Assembly: GCA_937920345.1 (NCBI GenBank)
Contig: CALGVA010000002.1
Span: 14,084-78,083 of the forward strand
Reading direction: 5' to 3'
DNA: 64,000 nucleotides
DNA from: an uncultured Lachnospiraceae bacterium
Lineage (GTDB): Bacteria; Bacillota; Clostridia; Lachnospirales; Lachnospiraceae
The notes beneath the pieces are model-generated. The model was not told the DNA's origin. It worked only from the letters and a program-made list of their open reading frames with translations, and did no database searches. Of the stretch, positions 32,110-41,217 are shown one piece after another; the stretch's first letter is position 1, and every line of letters starts with the position of its first letter. The position numbers were made by a program, and so were the translations under genes.

Positions 32110-32898
32110 ATGAGCGGAAATCCCTTTTTCCCATTAGATGAGGCGGGCCTGGAACCGGACAGTGCGGAGATGATGATATTTCCCCGGGTGGATCAGGCAA
32201 TCTATGACCGGCGCAGAAAGATGGCGGGCACGGTGGTGGATTATAAAGAGATGCGTATGCGTTACAGCTGTGCGATCAAGGAAGTGCGGACGAAATTTGA
32301 CGTGCTTAATTCGGAGTTTAATGTGCGATACCGGCGCAATCCCATCACGTCGATTAATTCCCGGCTTAAGAGCAGCAGCAGTATCATGAATAAGCTGGCG
32401 CGGAAGAACCTTGATTTTACACTGGAAAATGTAGAGAATAATTTGTATGACGTGGCCGGAATCCGTGTGGTGTGTTCCTATGTGGATGATATTTATGTAC
32501 TGGCGCAGGCATTGGCCAAACAGGATGATATCACTGTGATCAAGGAGAAGGACTACATCAGGAATCCGAAACCGAATGGTTATCGGAGCTATCACATGAT
32601 CGTCAGTGTGCCGGTATTCTTCTCGGATCAGACGAGAGATATGGCGGTGGAGGTGCAGATTCGCACGATTGCCATGGATTTCTGGGCGAGTCTGGAACAT
32701 CAGCTTAAGTATAAGCAGGAAGTGCCCAATCAGATGGAGATCGTGGGACGGCTGACAGAATGTGCGCATCAGATTGCGGATATCGACGAGCAGATGTGGC
32801 AGGTGAGACGGCAGATCGAACTGTCCGAGGACATTCCAACGGAAGAAGATATATTATTAGAGAAATTGAGCAGGATCGATATCGCGATCAGCGAGTGA
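32110..32898 (+). CDS. Small alarmone synthetase (RelA/SpoT domain)
   Basis: Protein of 262 residues with a single RelA/SpoT synthetase domain and no hydrolase domain, so it would make (p)ppGpp from ATP and GDP/GTP. Key segments are NNLYDVAGIRVVCSYVDDIY, VIKEKDYIRNPKPNGYRSYH and AVEVQIRTIAMDFWASLEHQ; the metal-binding D and the E-x-Q-I-R-T strand are intact. C-terminal helices after residue 205 are of the RelQ/YjbM type that supports tetramers. GGAGG at 32092-32096 points to the ATG at 32110, although an in-frame ATG at 32080 is possible. It is convergent with putP. Confidence 0.93.
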   Translation: MSGNPFFPLDEAGLEPDSAEMMIFPRVDQAIYDRRRKMAGTVVDYKEMRMRYSCAIKEVRTKFDVLNSEFNVRYRRNPITSINSRLKSSSSIMNKLARKNLDFTLENVENNLYDVAGIRVVCSYVDDIYVLAQALAKQDDITVIKEKDYIRNPKPNGYRSYHMIVSVPVFFSDQTRDMAVEVQIRTIAMDFWASLEHQLKYKQEVPNQMEIVGRLTECAHQIADIDEQMWQVRRQIELSEDIPTEEDILLEKLSRIDIAISE

Positions 32899-32942
32899 CG
32901 GCGCAGCAGTTTATACTTGTAGAAATTATAAGCAGAATCTAT

Positions 32943-32995
32943 AGAATCAAAAACAGGTCTTCCGTTTTATGCAGGAAGGCCTGTTCTTTGATTCT
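32943..32995. terminator. Bidirectional terminator between convergent genes
   Basis: A long hairpin pairs AGAATCAAAAACAGG with CCTGTTCTTTGATTCT and CTTCC with GGAAG, with A- and T-rich flanks on both sides. It can serve both the alarmone synthetase gene and putP. Confidence 0.82.
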
Positions 32996-33061
32996 GCGCC
33001 TCTATGCAAGGGCAGTTTATTGTGATCTGATTGTCTTAAGGACATACTCGCTGTACGACTG

Positions 33062-34591
33062 TCAGTTTTTCGCGTTCACTTCCTCAAATGTTTTTACAAT
33101 CGTATCTGCCGGTGCGGCGGTCACGAGGGACACTGCTACGTTGACGATCAGAGCGACGATAAATGCAGGAAGCAGTTCATAAATGGCGAATACGCCACCG
33201 AGCGTTGCAATGCCGTATTTCCATACGAATACCATGATACCGCCTGCAAGCATGCCCGCAAGCGCGCCCTGTTTATTGGAACGTTTCCAGAACAGTGCAA
33301 GCAGTACGACGGGACCGAATGCCGCGCCGAAACCTGCCCATGCGAAAGACACGATCGTGAAGATCGAACTGTCCGGATTCCTGGCAATCAGTACGGCGAT
33401 CAGGGAGATCACAATTACCGTGATTCTTGCGATGCGAAGCGACATTTTCGTGTCCAGCTTCTTCTTGCCGAAATCCTGCACCAGATTCTGGGAAATACTG
33501 GATGCGGCTGCCAGCAGCTGCGAGTCCGCAGTTGACATGGTAGCAGCAAGAATACCTGCAAGGATAACACCTGCTATCAATGCGGGAAATATGCCATGCG
33601 TGCTCAGCGCGGAAGCAATCTGAATGATGACAGTTTCAGAGGTATTACCGGCCAGCATGGGAATGATACCTGCTTTGGACATGCTGTATCCCACAATACC
33701 GATCAGTACTGCAACCGCCATGGAGATGACAACCCATATCGTTGCGATTCTTCTGGATATTTTCAGTTTGTTTTCATCTTCAATCGCCATAAACCGGAGT
33801 AAGATATGCGGCATGCCGAAGTAGCCGAGACCCCATGCCAGCATGGAAGCCATCATTAACGGCGTGTATGGCTTGGCGGAAGCCGTGTCAGCGACATAAG
33901 TCTGTACCATGCTCAGATATCCGGGCAGTGCACCGGCATCAGCGGCAACAGTATCGAATCCGCCGGTTACAATCGCGCCGAAGCCTACAACGATCAACAG
34001 TGCGACGGTCATGGTAATGCTTTGGATCAGGTCGGTGGTACTCACGGCAAGGAATCCACCCAGCGTACAGTAAAGTACGATAACTGCCGCACTGAGCAGC
34101 ATAGCCGTCATATAATTCATACCGAACAGGGTGCTGAACAGTTTACCGCATGCGGCAAATCCGGAAGCCGTGTAGGGCACGAAGAAGATTACGATCACGA
34201 CGGCGGCAATACAGGTGAGAATGTGTTTCTCGTCACCGTATCTCTTGGCAAAGAATTCCGGGATCGTGATGGCGCCCAGCTTGCTGGAATAGCGCCTGAT
34301 GCGTTTGGAGACAAGCAGCCAGTTGAAATAGGTTCCAAGCGCCAGACCGATGGCGGTCCAGCCTACGTCTGCGATTCCTGAGATATATGCCAGTCCGGGC
34401 AGTCCCATTAACAGATAACTGCTCATATCGGAAGCCTCCGCACTCATGGCGGTTACGAGAGGTCCCAGTTTACGGCCTCCCAGATAGAACTCGTCCGCCT
34501 GTGTGTTCTTCCTGGAGTAAGATATACCGATGAAGATCATGCCGAGCAGGTAGACGAGGATAGCGATGATAATACAAATTTGCGATGTCAT
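33062..34591 (-). CDS. putP: Sodium/proline symporter
   Basis: SSS-family transporter of about 509 residues with 12-13 membrane helices. The N-terminus has SYSRKNTQADEFYLGGRKLG, typical of sodium/solute symporters, and SAEASDMSSYLLMGLPGLAY, the PutP sodium-site segment. The end of the protein (FEEVNAKN) is cytoplasmic. Proline uptake coupled to sodium is expected. The ATG at 34591 (fifth codon of the longest frame) is preferred because GAGG lies seven bases before it, inside the longer frame start. Its transcript would end at the bidirectional terminator. Confidence 0.94.
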   Translation of the reverse strand: MTSQICIIIAILVYLLGMIFIGISYSRKNTQADEFYLGGRKLGPLVTAMSAEASDMSSYLLMGLPGLAYISGIADVGWTAIGLALGTYFNWLLVSKRIRRYSSKLGAITIPEFFAKRYGDEKHILTCIAAVVIVIFFVPYTASGFAACGKLFSTLFGMNYMTAMLLSAAVIVLYCTLGGFLAVSTTDLIQSITMTVALLIVVGFGAIVTGGFDTVAADAGALPGYLSMVQTYVADTASAKPYTPLMMASMLAWGLGYFGMPHILLRFMAIEDENKLKISRRIATIWVVISMAVAVLIGIVGYSMSKAGIIPMLAGNTSETVIIQIASALSTHGIFPALIAGVILAGILAATMSTADSQLLAAASSISQNLVQDFGKKKLDTKMSLRIARITVIVISLIAVLIARNPDSSIFTIVSFAWAGFGAAFGPVVLLALFWKRSNKQGALAGMLAGGIMVFVWKYGIATLGGVFAIYELLPAFIVALIVNVAVSLVTAAPADTIVKTFEEVNAKN

Positions 34592-34726
34592 AATAATCCT
34601 CATTTCCGTACATATTCTTTATGTACATGTTCTTTTTCTCTTGTTTATGTGCAACATTTTATATTATAAATGCTCAGCTGAGATGTTGCAAGAAGTTTTA
34701 CGGCACGATATACTGTAGTAGTATCC

Positions 34727-34765
34727 GTTCAGCCATGAGCGGAGAGCTTTTGCGAATGGCTGAAC
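34727..34765. repeat. Dispersed palindromic repeat, copy 1
   Basis: Ten-base arms GTTCAGCCAT and ATGGCTGAAC flank GAGCGGAGAGCTTTTGCGA. The reverse complement of the palindrome at 44945-45008 also starts GTTCAGC-A-TGCGGAGAG, so the two share arms and loop bases and belong to one repeat family. Confidence 0.6.
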
Positions 34766-34802
34766 AGTTACCTGTGATAAGTAATTAAGAAACCAGAGGA
34801 TT

Positions 34803-34840
34803 CGTGTGAAAAATAAGCTTGATAGCTTATTTTTCACACG
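34803..34840. repeat. Perfect 16-base inverted repeat
   Basis: CGTGTGAAAAATAAGC and GCTTATTTTTCACACG flank TTGATA. It could act as a terminator on either strand because of its internal A/T tracts, but no gene ends here; it sits between divergent genes. Confidence 0.75.
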
Positions 34841-34947
34841 GCTATTTGTGCCGCAGGCGTCACAAAATAGCTCTTATCGCAGAGCCGAATCTGATATTCG
34901 GCTCGCGATTCCTCCGACGCTAAAGCGTCTGCGGAATAGAGATTAAC

Positions 34948-36405
34948 ATGAGTGAGACGATAAAGCTTCCGGCGGCGTTCCTGAATCGGATGGAGAAACT
35001 GCTGGGAACAGAGTATACAGCATTTATACAGAGCTATACACAGGAACGGTATTACGGACTGCGCCGTAATCCTTTGAAGGCTTCTGCGGCGGCGTTTGAG
35101 GAGCGGATGCCGTTTGCGCTGGAACCGGTCAGCTGGGCGCAGGAAGGATATTATTATCAGGCGGAGGAACAGCCGGGCAGACATATACTGCATGAGGCAG
35201 GCGCCTATTATATTCAGGAGCCGTCTGCAATGGCTGTGGTGGAGATTCTCGATCCGCAGCCGGGGGAGTACATTCTGGATCTCTGTGCGGCACCTGGCGG
35301 CAAAAGCACGCAGATCGCGGGGCGCATGGCGGGAGAAGGACTGCTCGTATCCAATGAGATCATTCCGGCGAGGGCGAAGATTTTATCCCAGAACGTAGAG
35401 CGTATGGGAATCCGAAACTGTGTGGTATGCAATGAGACGCCGGAGCGTATGGCTGCTTTCTTCCCGAATTTTTTTGACAGGATCGTGGTGGATGCGCCCT
35501 GTTCGGGGGAGGGCATGTTCCGCAAGGATGAGACGGCAGTCGCGGAGTGGAGCGAGGCGCATGTGTCCATGTGTGCCGAGAGACAGTACGGGATTCTGCT
35601 GGAGGCTGCCAGAATGCTTAAGCCAGGCGGTGTGCTTGTCTATTCGACCTGTACGTTTGCCCCGGAGGAGGATGAGGACGTGGTCAGCAGATTTGTGCGG
35701 GCGCACGAAATGTTTGAAATCGAAGCGGTGCGCCATGACAGCGTTTTTGTAGAGGGACGCAAGGATTGGATAGATGATCCGGCCGATGGTATCGAACACA
35801 CTATGCGGCTTATGCCGCACAGGCTGAAAGGCGAGGGGCATTATATTGCCAGGTTGCGCAGGCGGGAACCCTTTCCGGAAAGCGGTGTGCAGCGGGAACG
35901 GGATGTTGCAGGAAGAATGATCACGGGGCGGCAAAAGGGAAGGAAGAAGGAGGACGGGCGTTCGGAGCGGATGCCGGTGGATGAGATTCAGGATTTTCTG
36001 GTTGGTGAGATCGGGCTGTCTGAGGACTGGCTGGAACGGCAGAACGGCGTACTGCAGAAGTTCGGAGAACAGATCTATCTGGTGCCGTGCGGGATGCGTC
36101 CTATGCAGGGCATGAAAGTCGTACGTGCGGGGCTGCATCTGGGAACCGGTAAGAAGAACCGGATCGAACCGTCCCATGCACTTGCACTTGCGCTTCATAT
36201 GGAAGAAACGAAGCAACGGCTGGAACTTACGAAGCGGGAGGCGGAACGGTATCTGCGCGGGGAGAGTCTGAGCGGAGAGAGCTTGCACGGTACTGCCTTG
36301 CAGAAGGGATGGATACTGCTTACATATGAAGGATACCCGCTGGGATTCGGTAAAGCGGCGGGCGGTCAGGTGAAAAATCATTATCCGAAGGGACTCAGGA
36401 AGTGA
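34948..36405 (+). CDS. NOL1/NOP2/Sun-family RNA (cytosine-5) methyltransferase, RsmF-like
   Basis: SAM-dependent RNA m5C methyltransferase of 485 residues. An N-terminal RNA-binding region (YYGLRRNPLKASAAAFEER) precedes the Rossmann domain with AGAYYIQEPSAMAVVEIL, DLCAAPGGKSTQIAGRMA, and the catalytic motif DAPCSGEGMFRKDE (Cys near 184) with the second Cys in VYSTCTFAPEEDE (near 233). The C-terminal 170 residues contain a PUA-like FGEQIYLVPCGMRPMQGMKV segment as in YebU/RsmF. The GTG/ATG choice is the ATG at 34948. Substrate is probably 16S rRNA, by family. It is divergent from putP across a hairpin-rich region. Confidence 0.92.
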   Translation: MSETIKLPAAFLNRMEKLLGTEYTAFIQSYTQERYYGLRRNPLKASAAAFEERMPFALEPVSWAQEGYYYQAEEQPGRHILHEAGAYYIQEPSAMAVVEILDPQPGEYILDLCAAPGGKSTQIAGRMAGEGLLVSNEIIPARAKILSQNVERMGIRNCVVCNETPERMAAFFPNFFDRIVVDAPCSGEGMFRKDETAVAEWSEAHVSMCAERQYGILLEAARMLKPGGVLVYSTCTFAPEEDEDVVSRFVRAHEMFEIEAVRHDSVFVEGRKDWIDDPADGIEHTMRLMPHRLKGEGHYIARLRRREPFPESGVQRERDVAGRMITGRQKGRKKEDGRSERMPVDEIQDFLVGEIGLSEDWLERQNGVLQKFGEQIYLVPCGMRPMQGMKVVRAGLHLGTGKKNRIEPSHALALALHMEETKQRLELTKREAERYLRGESLSGESLHGTALQKGWILLTYEGYPLGFGKAAGGQVKNHYPKGLRK

Positions 36406-36499
36406 CGGCAGCGGCGGTTTGAACCGAAACCTTACATGAGACGTCAGGTGGAGATTATAAAGGATCATAAATTAAAGCAGATAAAAAAGGAGGAACAGT

Positions 36500-38044
36500 A
36501 TGACAGAGTGGTTGAAAACAGCGGTATTTTATGAGATTTATCCCCAGTCCTTCAAGGACTCGAACGGGGACGGCATCGGTGATCTGAGGGGCATTATTGA
36601 AAAGCTGGATTATATCAAGGAACTGGGATGTAATGCAATCTGGATGAATCCCTGCTATGATTCCCCGTTCAAGGATGCCGGATATGATGTGCGGGATTAT
36701 AAGAAAGTGGCTGAGCGGTACGGTACACTGGAAGATCTGCGGCAGCTGTTTGAACAGGTACACGCGAGAGACATGCATATTCTGATGGATCTGGTTCCCG
36801 GACATACATCGGAGGAACACACATGGTTTGCGGCAAGCAGACAGAAGGAACCAAACGAGTATTCCGAACGTTATATCTGGACGGACTGCTGGTATAAGCG
36901 GGCGGAAGGTTTTCCGTATATTGCCGGAGAATGTGAGCGCAACGGTGCGTATATCCTGAATTATTTCAAGTGCCAGCCGGCGCTCAATTACGGTTTTCTG
37001 AATCCGCAGGAGAGCTGGCAGAAGCCGATTGAACATCCGGACTGTATGGCAACGCGTGAAGCAATGATAGATATCATGTGTTATTGGATGGAGATGGGAT
37101 GTGACGGTTTCCGCGTCGATATGGCGGATTCCCTTGTCAAGAACGATGATGCGGTCAAGAGCGGGACATGTCGTGTATGGAGCGACATGATAAGCCGCGT
37201 GCAGGAGAAGTACCCTGAGATTGCGCTGGTGTCCGAGTGGAATAATCCGGCTTCCGCAATCGGTATGGCGGGTTTTCAGATGGACTTCTTCCTCGACTGG
37301 TTCGGTAACGGTTACAACCTGCTCATGCGGGACTATGACGATACGGGAAGGGATGACAGTTTCTTTAAGAAAGACAGCGGACGCAGCATACAGGATTTCC
37401 TGCAAGAGTATCTGCCAAAGTATGAGGCAGTGAAAGAGAAGGGACTGTACTGCCTGATCACAGGCAACCATGACATGGTCCGCGCAGCATATAATCTGGA
37501 TGAGAGGGAATTAAAGCTGGCGTATGCGTTCCTCTTTACTATGCCGGGCGCGCCTTTTATCTATTATGGCGATGAGATCGGCATGCGTTACTTGCAGCTG
37601 CCTTGCAAGGAGGGCGGCTATACGAGAACCGGGTCCAGAACGCCGATGCAGTGGGAGGCAGGCCGTAATTATGGATTTTCCGATGCAGATGAGGCACTTC
37701 TGTATCTGCCCACGGATACAGACGGGGCTGCACCTACGGTAGAAGAGCAGCAGAACCGTCCGGATTCGCTCCTGTCTACGGTTAGAGCACTTCTGCGTGT
37801 CAGGAGGGAGCAGGAAGCGTTTGGCAGACACGATAATCTGCAGGTTATCTATGCGGAGGAGGGAAGGCGGGCGTTTGCCTATCAGCGGGATGATCTGATT
37901 ATGTTGTGTAATCCGTCCGGGCAGGAAGAGAAAATTCCCGTGGTGATAGAAAATACAGATGTTATTTATAAGATTGGATCGGCGAAATCAGAAGGCGGCG
38001 GAAGCGTACTGGAACCGCAATCTTTTGTGATCTGCCGGAAATAG
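36500..38044 (+). CDS. GH13 alpha-glucosidase
   Basis: Glycoside hydrolase of 514 residues, intracellular (no signal peptide). The GH13 barrel shows YEIYPQSFKDSNGDGIGDLR, nucleophile D207 in GFRVDMADS, acid/base E246 in LVSEWNN and third acid D325 in ITGNHDMVR. Region I reads MDLVPGHTS, with Gly instead of the usual Asn before His, a mark of certain GH13 subfamilies. The QPALNYGFLNP loop is typical of oligo-1,6- or alpha-glucosidases. Likely substrates are short alpha-glucosides such as maltooligosaccharides or isomaltooligosaccharides. AAAGGAGG precedes the ATG. No transporter or regulator is adjacent. Confidence 0.92.
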   Translation: MTEWLKTAVFYEIYPQSFKDSNGDGIGDLRGIIEKLDYIKELGCNAIWMNPCYDSPFKDAGYDVRDYKKVAERYGTLEDLRQLFEQVHARDMHILMDLVPGHTSEEHTWFAASRQKEPNEYSERYIWTDCWYKRAEGFPYIAGECERNGAYILNYFKCQPALNYGFLNPQESWQKPIEHPDCMATREAMIDIMCYWMEMGCDGFRVDMADSLVKNDDAVKSGTCRVWSDMISRVQEKYPEIALVSEWNNPASAIGMAGFQMDFFLDWFGNGYNLLMRDYDDTGRDDSFFKKDSGRSIQDFLQEYLPKYEAVKEKGLYCLITGNHDMVRAAYNLDERELKLAYAFLFTMPGAPFIYYGDEIGMRYLQLPCKEGGYTRTGSRTPMQWEAGRNYGFSDADEALLYLPTDTDGAAPTVEEQQNRPDSLLSTVRALLRVRREQEAFGRHDNLQVIYAEEGRRAFAYQRDDLIMLCNPSGQEEKIPVVIENTDVIYKIGSAKSEGGGSVLEPQSFVICRK

Positions 38045-38096
38045 CCTCTTGTAAAATGATTCTGACTGGAATATACTAGATGTAGGGTTCTCTTTT

Positions 38097-38125
38097 TTGA
38101 CAAAATACCCTAAATTGTGTTAGGG
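38097..38125 (+). promoter_or_regulatory. Possible promoter with CCCTAA/TTAGGG palindrome
   Basis: TTGACA at 38097-38102 is a consensus -35; the matching -10 is weak because the expected position holds TTAGGG, the right arm of CCCTAA-N6-TTAGGG. A regulated promoter of the MBOAT gene is possible. Confidence 0.35.
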
Positions 38126-38135
38126 AGCGCTACTA

Positions 38136-39557
38136 ATGGTATTTTCCAGTTTGGGTTTTTTATTCCGGTTTCTGCCGGTTTTTATGTTGATATATCTGAT
38201 TGTTCCCGCCAGATACCGCAATATTGTGTTACTGGCGGGAAGTCTGCTTTTCTATGGAGTGGGAGAACCGTTCTTTGTTCTGCTGCTTATTTTATCTGTT
38301 ATCATTAATTATGCCTTGAGCCGGTATATGTTCCGGAAGCCGGCAAAGCCGCGGCAGAATCTTGCGAAGGTGATGGCAGGACACAGGAAGACGGCGCTTA
38401 TCGCGGCGCTCATCATTGATTTCGGCATTCTGTTTGTATTTAAATACTGGGACTTTTCGGCGGGAGTCATAAATAGTCTCACCAGCCGTGAGTCTGTACC
38501 GCTTCTCATGCTGGCGCTGCCGCTGGGGATCAGTTTCTATACGTTTCAGATGGTTTCCTATCAAATAGACTGTTACCGCGGTACATTGAAGGAACCGGCA
38601 GGATTCCTGTCTTTTGCAGCATATGTCAGCATGTTTCCGCAGTTGATCGCCGGACCGATCGTGCGGTATGACGAGGTGGCGGAGCGGATGGAGAGCAGGA
38701 AGATCCGCATCAGAGACATTGAGAACGGGCTGAAACTTTTTACGGCAGGATTAGGGCTGAAGGTACTTTTGGCGAACCAGATCGGGACGCTGTGGAATAC
38801 GATTATGTCGGCGGGACCCGGCAGCTTACATATTACGGTGGCATGGCTGGGTGCAATCGCCTATTCTTTCCAGATTTATTTTGATTTCTGGGGATACTCC
38901 GTGATGGCGATGGGACTCGGCAAGATGCTGGGGTTTCGGATTCCACGCAATTTTGACGATCCCTATGTATCAAAGTCGATTTCCGAGTTCTGGCGCAGAT
39001 GGCATATGACGCTCGGCAGATGGTTTCGCGAGTATGTCTATTTCCCGATGGGCGGCAGCAGAAAGGGCAGAGGCAGGACGATTATGAACCTCTTTGTCGT
39101 ATGGGCATGTACCGGACTGTGGCATGGGGCTGACTGGAATTTTCTGCTATGGGGCATGGTTTTTTTTGTGATTCTTACGGTGGAGAAGAACAGTTACGGC
39201 AGGAAGCTGGAGCAGTCTGGGGTAATCGGACATGTGTATACACTTGTGATGATTCCCATTACATGGGTGATATTTGCAATCACGGATTTGAGACAGCTGG
39301 CAGCATATCTGGGCAACATGTTTGGAATCCACAGATCTGCTGTTATGGTAAGCACGCTCCATCTGGAGCGGCATCTGAAACAATACTGGGTGTTATTGAT
39401 TGCCTGTATCCTGTTTGCGACTCCCTATCCGAGACAGTGGTATCATAAGTGGAAGGACAGATGGTTTATGGTGGCGGCGCTGCTGGTGATCTTCTGGTTC
39501 TCGGTGCATGAGATCATGGTGGGAAGCAATAATCCGTTCCTGTATTTCAGATTTTAG
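38136..39557 (+). CDS. MBOAT-family O-acyltransferase
   Basis: Membrane-bound O-acyltransferase of 473 residues with about ten helices, of the AlgI/PatA/DltB type. The catalytic His lies in CTGLWHGADWNFLLWG near residue 330, and SEFWRRWHMTLGRWFREYVY is the conserved cytosolic segment before it. The enzyme moves acyl (usually acetyl) groups across the membrane. GGGAG lies eight bases before the ATG. The next gene encodes an SGNH hydrolase-like protein with a single membrane anchor, the expected partner that transfers the acetyl group to a surface polysaccharide outside. No polysaccharide synthesis genes are in the window. Confidence 0.93.
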   Translation: MVFSSLGFLFRFLPVFMLIYLIVPARYRNIVLLAGSLLFYGVGEPFFVLLLILSVIINYALSRYMFRKPAKPRQNLAKVMAGHRKTALIAALIIDFGILFVFKYWDFSAGVINSLTSRESVPLLMLALPLGISFYTFQMVSYQIDCYRGTLKEPAGFLSFAAYVSMFPQLIAGPIVRYDEVAERMESRKIRIRDIENGLKLFTAGLGLKVLLANQIGTLWNTIMSAGPGSLHITVAWLGAIAYSFQIYFDFWGYSVMAMGLGKMLGFRIPRNFDDPYVSKSISEFWRRWHMTLGRWFREYVYFPMGGSRKGRGRTIMNLFVVWACTGLWHGADWNFLLWGMVFFVILTVEKNSYGRKLEQSGVIGHVYTLVMIPITWVIFAITDLRQLAAYLGNMFGIHRSAVMVSTLHLERHLKQYWVLLIACILFATPYPRQWYHKWKDRWFMVAALLVIFWFSVHEIMVGSNNPFLYFRF

Positions 39558-39607
39558 GAATAGATATATCGTAAGACAGATATGAGCGGTGGTGAGAGAT
39601 ATAACTT

Positions 39608-41143
39608 ATGACAAAGAAAAAAAAGACAGGACATATTAAACAAACAAAGCATAAAAAACAGTCAGGCCGCGGAAGACAGGCAAGCCAGAGAAAACCGGTA
39701 AATCAGACGAAGCAGACGAGCCAGGCGAAACCGGCAAGTCAGAAGAAAGCATCAGAACAGGCGAAACCGGCGAGTCAGACGAAAGCGTCAGACCAGACAA
39801 AACCGGCAAGTCAGAAGAAAGCGTCGGAACAGACAAAACCGGCAAGTCAGACGAAGCAGACAAACCAGACAAGCCAGACGAAGCAGGACAGTAAGAGTAA
39901 GACAGGGCAGGAGAAACAAACCGGACAGGTACAGCAGGTACGGAGCGTTGCAAAGCAAAGAAACAGGAATGCACAGCGGAGAAAAAACCATACTGATCAG
40001 AAACAAAATGGCATCAGGCACAGGGGGCAGTGGAAAGAGGTTCTGTATAACTGTCCGTATGTGCTTGGAATCGTGCTTACCTCTTTGCTGGTGATGTTAT
40101 GGTCTGATGAAATCGGATTCAAGGCGGCTGCCAGAGAAGCGCAGGCGGTGATGGCACAGGCCGGCAGGGTAGGAGAGCACATATATAACCCGTTATTAAA
40201 TGTAGATGATCCGTTTTCGGATGAAAGTTCCGAAGGGGATGATAAGAATACGGGAATCTTGGAAAAAAATTCCGAAGATAATAAGCAAACAAATGAAAAT
40301 GCAGGAATGTGCAAGGAAAATATTGATGATAAAGAAAAAGAAAACATTTTGAATGATGATAAAGAATCTGCAGGAAATGACGAAAACAACGAGGATACAG
40401 AGAAAGTACCAAAAGGAATAACAAGATTTACAAAATATGAACCGCAGGAAGTTGATTCCAGATATTATTCAGATGCAGGAAAAGTTGCATTGACGACATC
40501 GTATCCGTATACCAAAGAAAACATTGGTTATTTTAGTGATGCAGCCTTTCTGGGTGATTCCAGAACCCTGGGCATCTCGGATTATGCCGGACTGGAGGAG
40601 GCGGATTTCTACTGTGACAGCGGTATGATGATCTTCAAGCTGTTAGAGGAGGAAATCACGTATCAGAAGACCGGGGATAAGGTGGATCTGACACAGGTGC
40701 TGCAGGAGAAGCAGTACGGTAAGATCTATATTATGCTTGGCATGAATGAACTTGGATACGGCAATACTGAAACATATCTGGAACAGTATCGCAAGGTAGT
40801 GGATCAAATCAGGGAGTGGCAGCCGCAGGCGATTATCTATATCATGGCAAATCTTCATGTCAGCAGAGAAAAGAATAACATGGAGACAGAGTTCAATAAT
40901 ATTAATATCAACGATAAGAATGCGGCATCCGCACAGCTGGCGAACGGTACGGATATTTTCTATCTGGATGCCAACCCGCTCTTTACGGATCGGGACGGTT
41001 TCTTAAATGCGGAATTAACTTTTGACGGTGTTCATCTCTATGCGCAGCACTATGATGTGTGGCGGGAGTTCCTGCTGGAACATGCCGTGGAACCGCTGCA
41101 GGACCAGGAGGAAGCAGAGGAAGAGAACAGCGCGGCGCAATAG
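39608..41143 (+). CDS. SGNH hydrolase-like protein with basic repetitive N-terminus
   Basis: Protein of 511 residues. A cytosolic N-terminus of about 145 residues is extremely basic and made of K/Q/T/S/A repeats; one membrane helix follows (about 150-165, YVLGIVLTSLLVMLW), then an acidic Asp/Glu/Asn-rich linker (about 200-270) and an SGNH domain. Block I is FLGDSRTLGIS (about 316), block III MLGMNELGYG (about 378, with NE in place of ND) and block V TFDGVHLYAQHY (about 472), so Ser, Gly, Asn and Asp-x-x-His are present. Together with the MBOAT gene 50 bases upstream it forms a surface O-acetylation module resembling AlgI/AlgJ or PatA/PatB. Confidence 0.85.
   Translation: MTKKKKTGHIKQTKHKKQSGRGRQASQRKPVNQTKQTSQAKPASQKKASEQAKPASQTKASDQTKPASQKKASEQTKPASQTKQTNQTSQTKQDSKSKTGQEKQTGQVQQVRSVAKQRNRNAQRRKNHTDQKQNGIRHRGQWKEVLYNCPYVLGIVLTSLLVMLWSDEIGFKAAAREAQAVMAQAGRVGEHIYNPLLNVDDPFSDESSEGDDKNTGILEKNSEDNKQTNENAGMCKENIDDKEKENILNDDKESAGNDENNEDTEKVPKGITRFTKYEPQEVDSRYYSDAGKVALTTSYPYTKENIGYFSDAAFLGDSRTLGISDYAGLEEADFYCDSGMMIFKLLEEEITYQKTGDKVDLTQVLQEKQYGKIYIMLGMNELGYGNTETYLEQYRKVVDQIREWQPQAIIYIMANLHVSREKNNMETEFNNININDKNAASAQLANGTDIFYLDANPLFTDRDGFLNAELTFDGVHLYAQHYDVWREFLLEHAVEPLQDQEEAEEENSAAQ
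39690..39890 (+). repeat. Coding repeats of the KPASQ-K-ASEQ type
   Basis: Units of 9-10 codons such as KPASQKKASEQ and KPASQTKASDQ recur about six times in frame, with strong DNA similarity. They lie in the basic tail of the SGNH protein and may vary in copy number. Confidence 0.85.
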
Positions 41144-41217
41144 TATAATATATCGCTTGTTATGAATGTGTAATTTGCGTCAGTGAAGTAATACCCGGGT
41201 CACTTAAATGTTTTGGA

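Larger units (their letters stand above)
34604..34947. other. Gene-free region holding consecutive hairpins
   Basis: Between the putP and RNA methyltransferase starts (divergent), this 344-base region holds at least four palindromes: GTTCAGCCAT/ATGGCTGAAC (34727-34765), a perfect 16-base arm pair (34803-34840), GAGCCGAAT/ATTCGGCTC (34882-34904) and GACGC/GCGTC (34916-34929), plus a weaker pair at 34841-34870. No open frame of note exists. The multi-hairpin layout recurs near 45,680-45,765. Confidence 0.6.

Noticed and set aside
35383..37471. Long minus-strand open frames over the RNA methyltransferase and GH13 genes
   Set aside because: They are antisense shadows of well-supported genes, with Arg/Pro/His-rich translations and no motifs.
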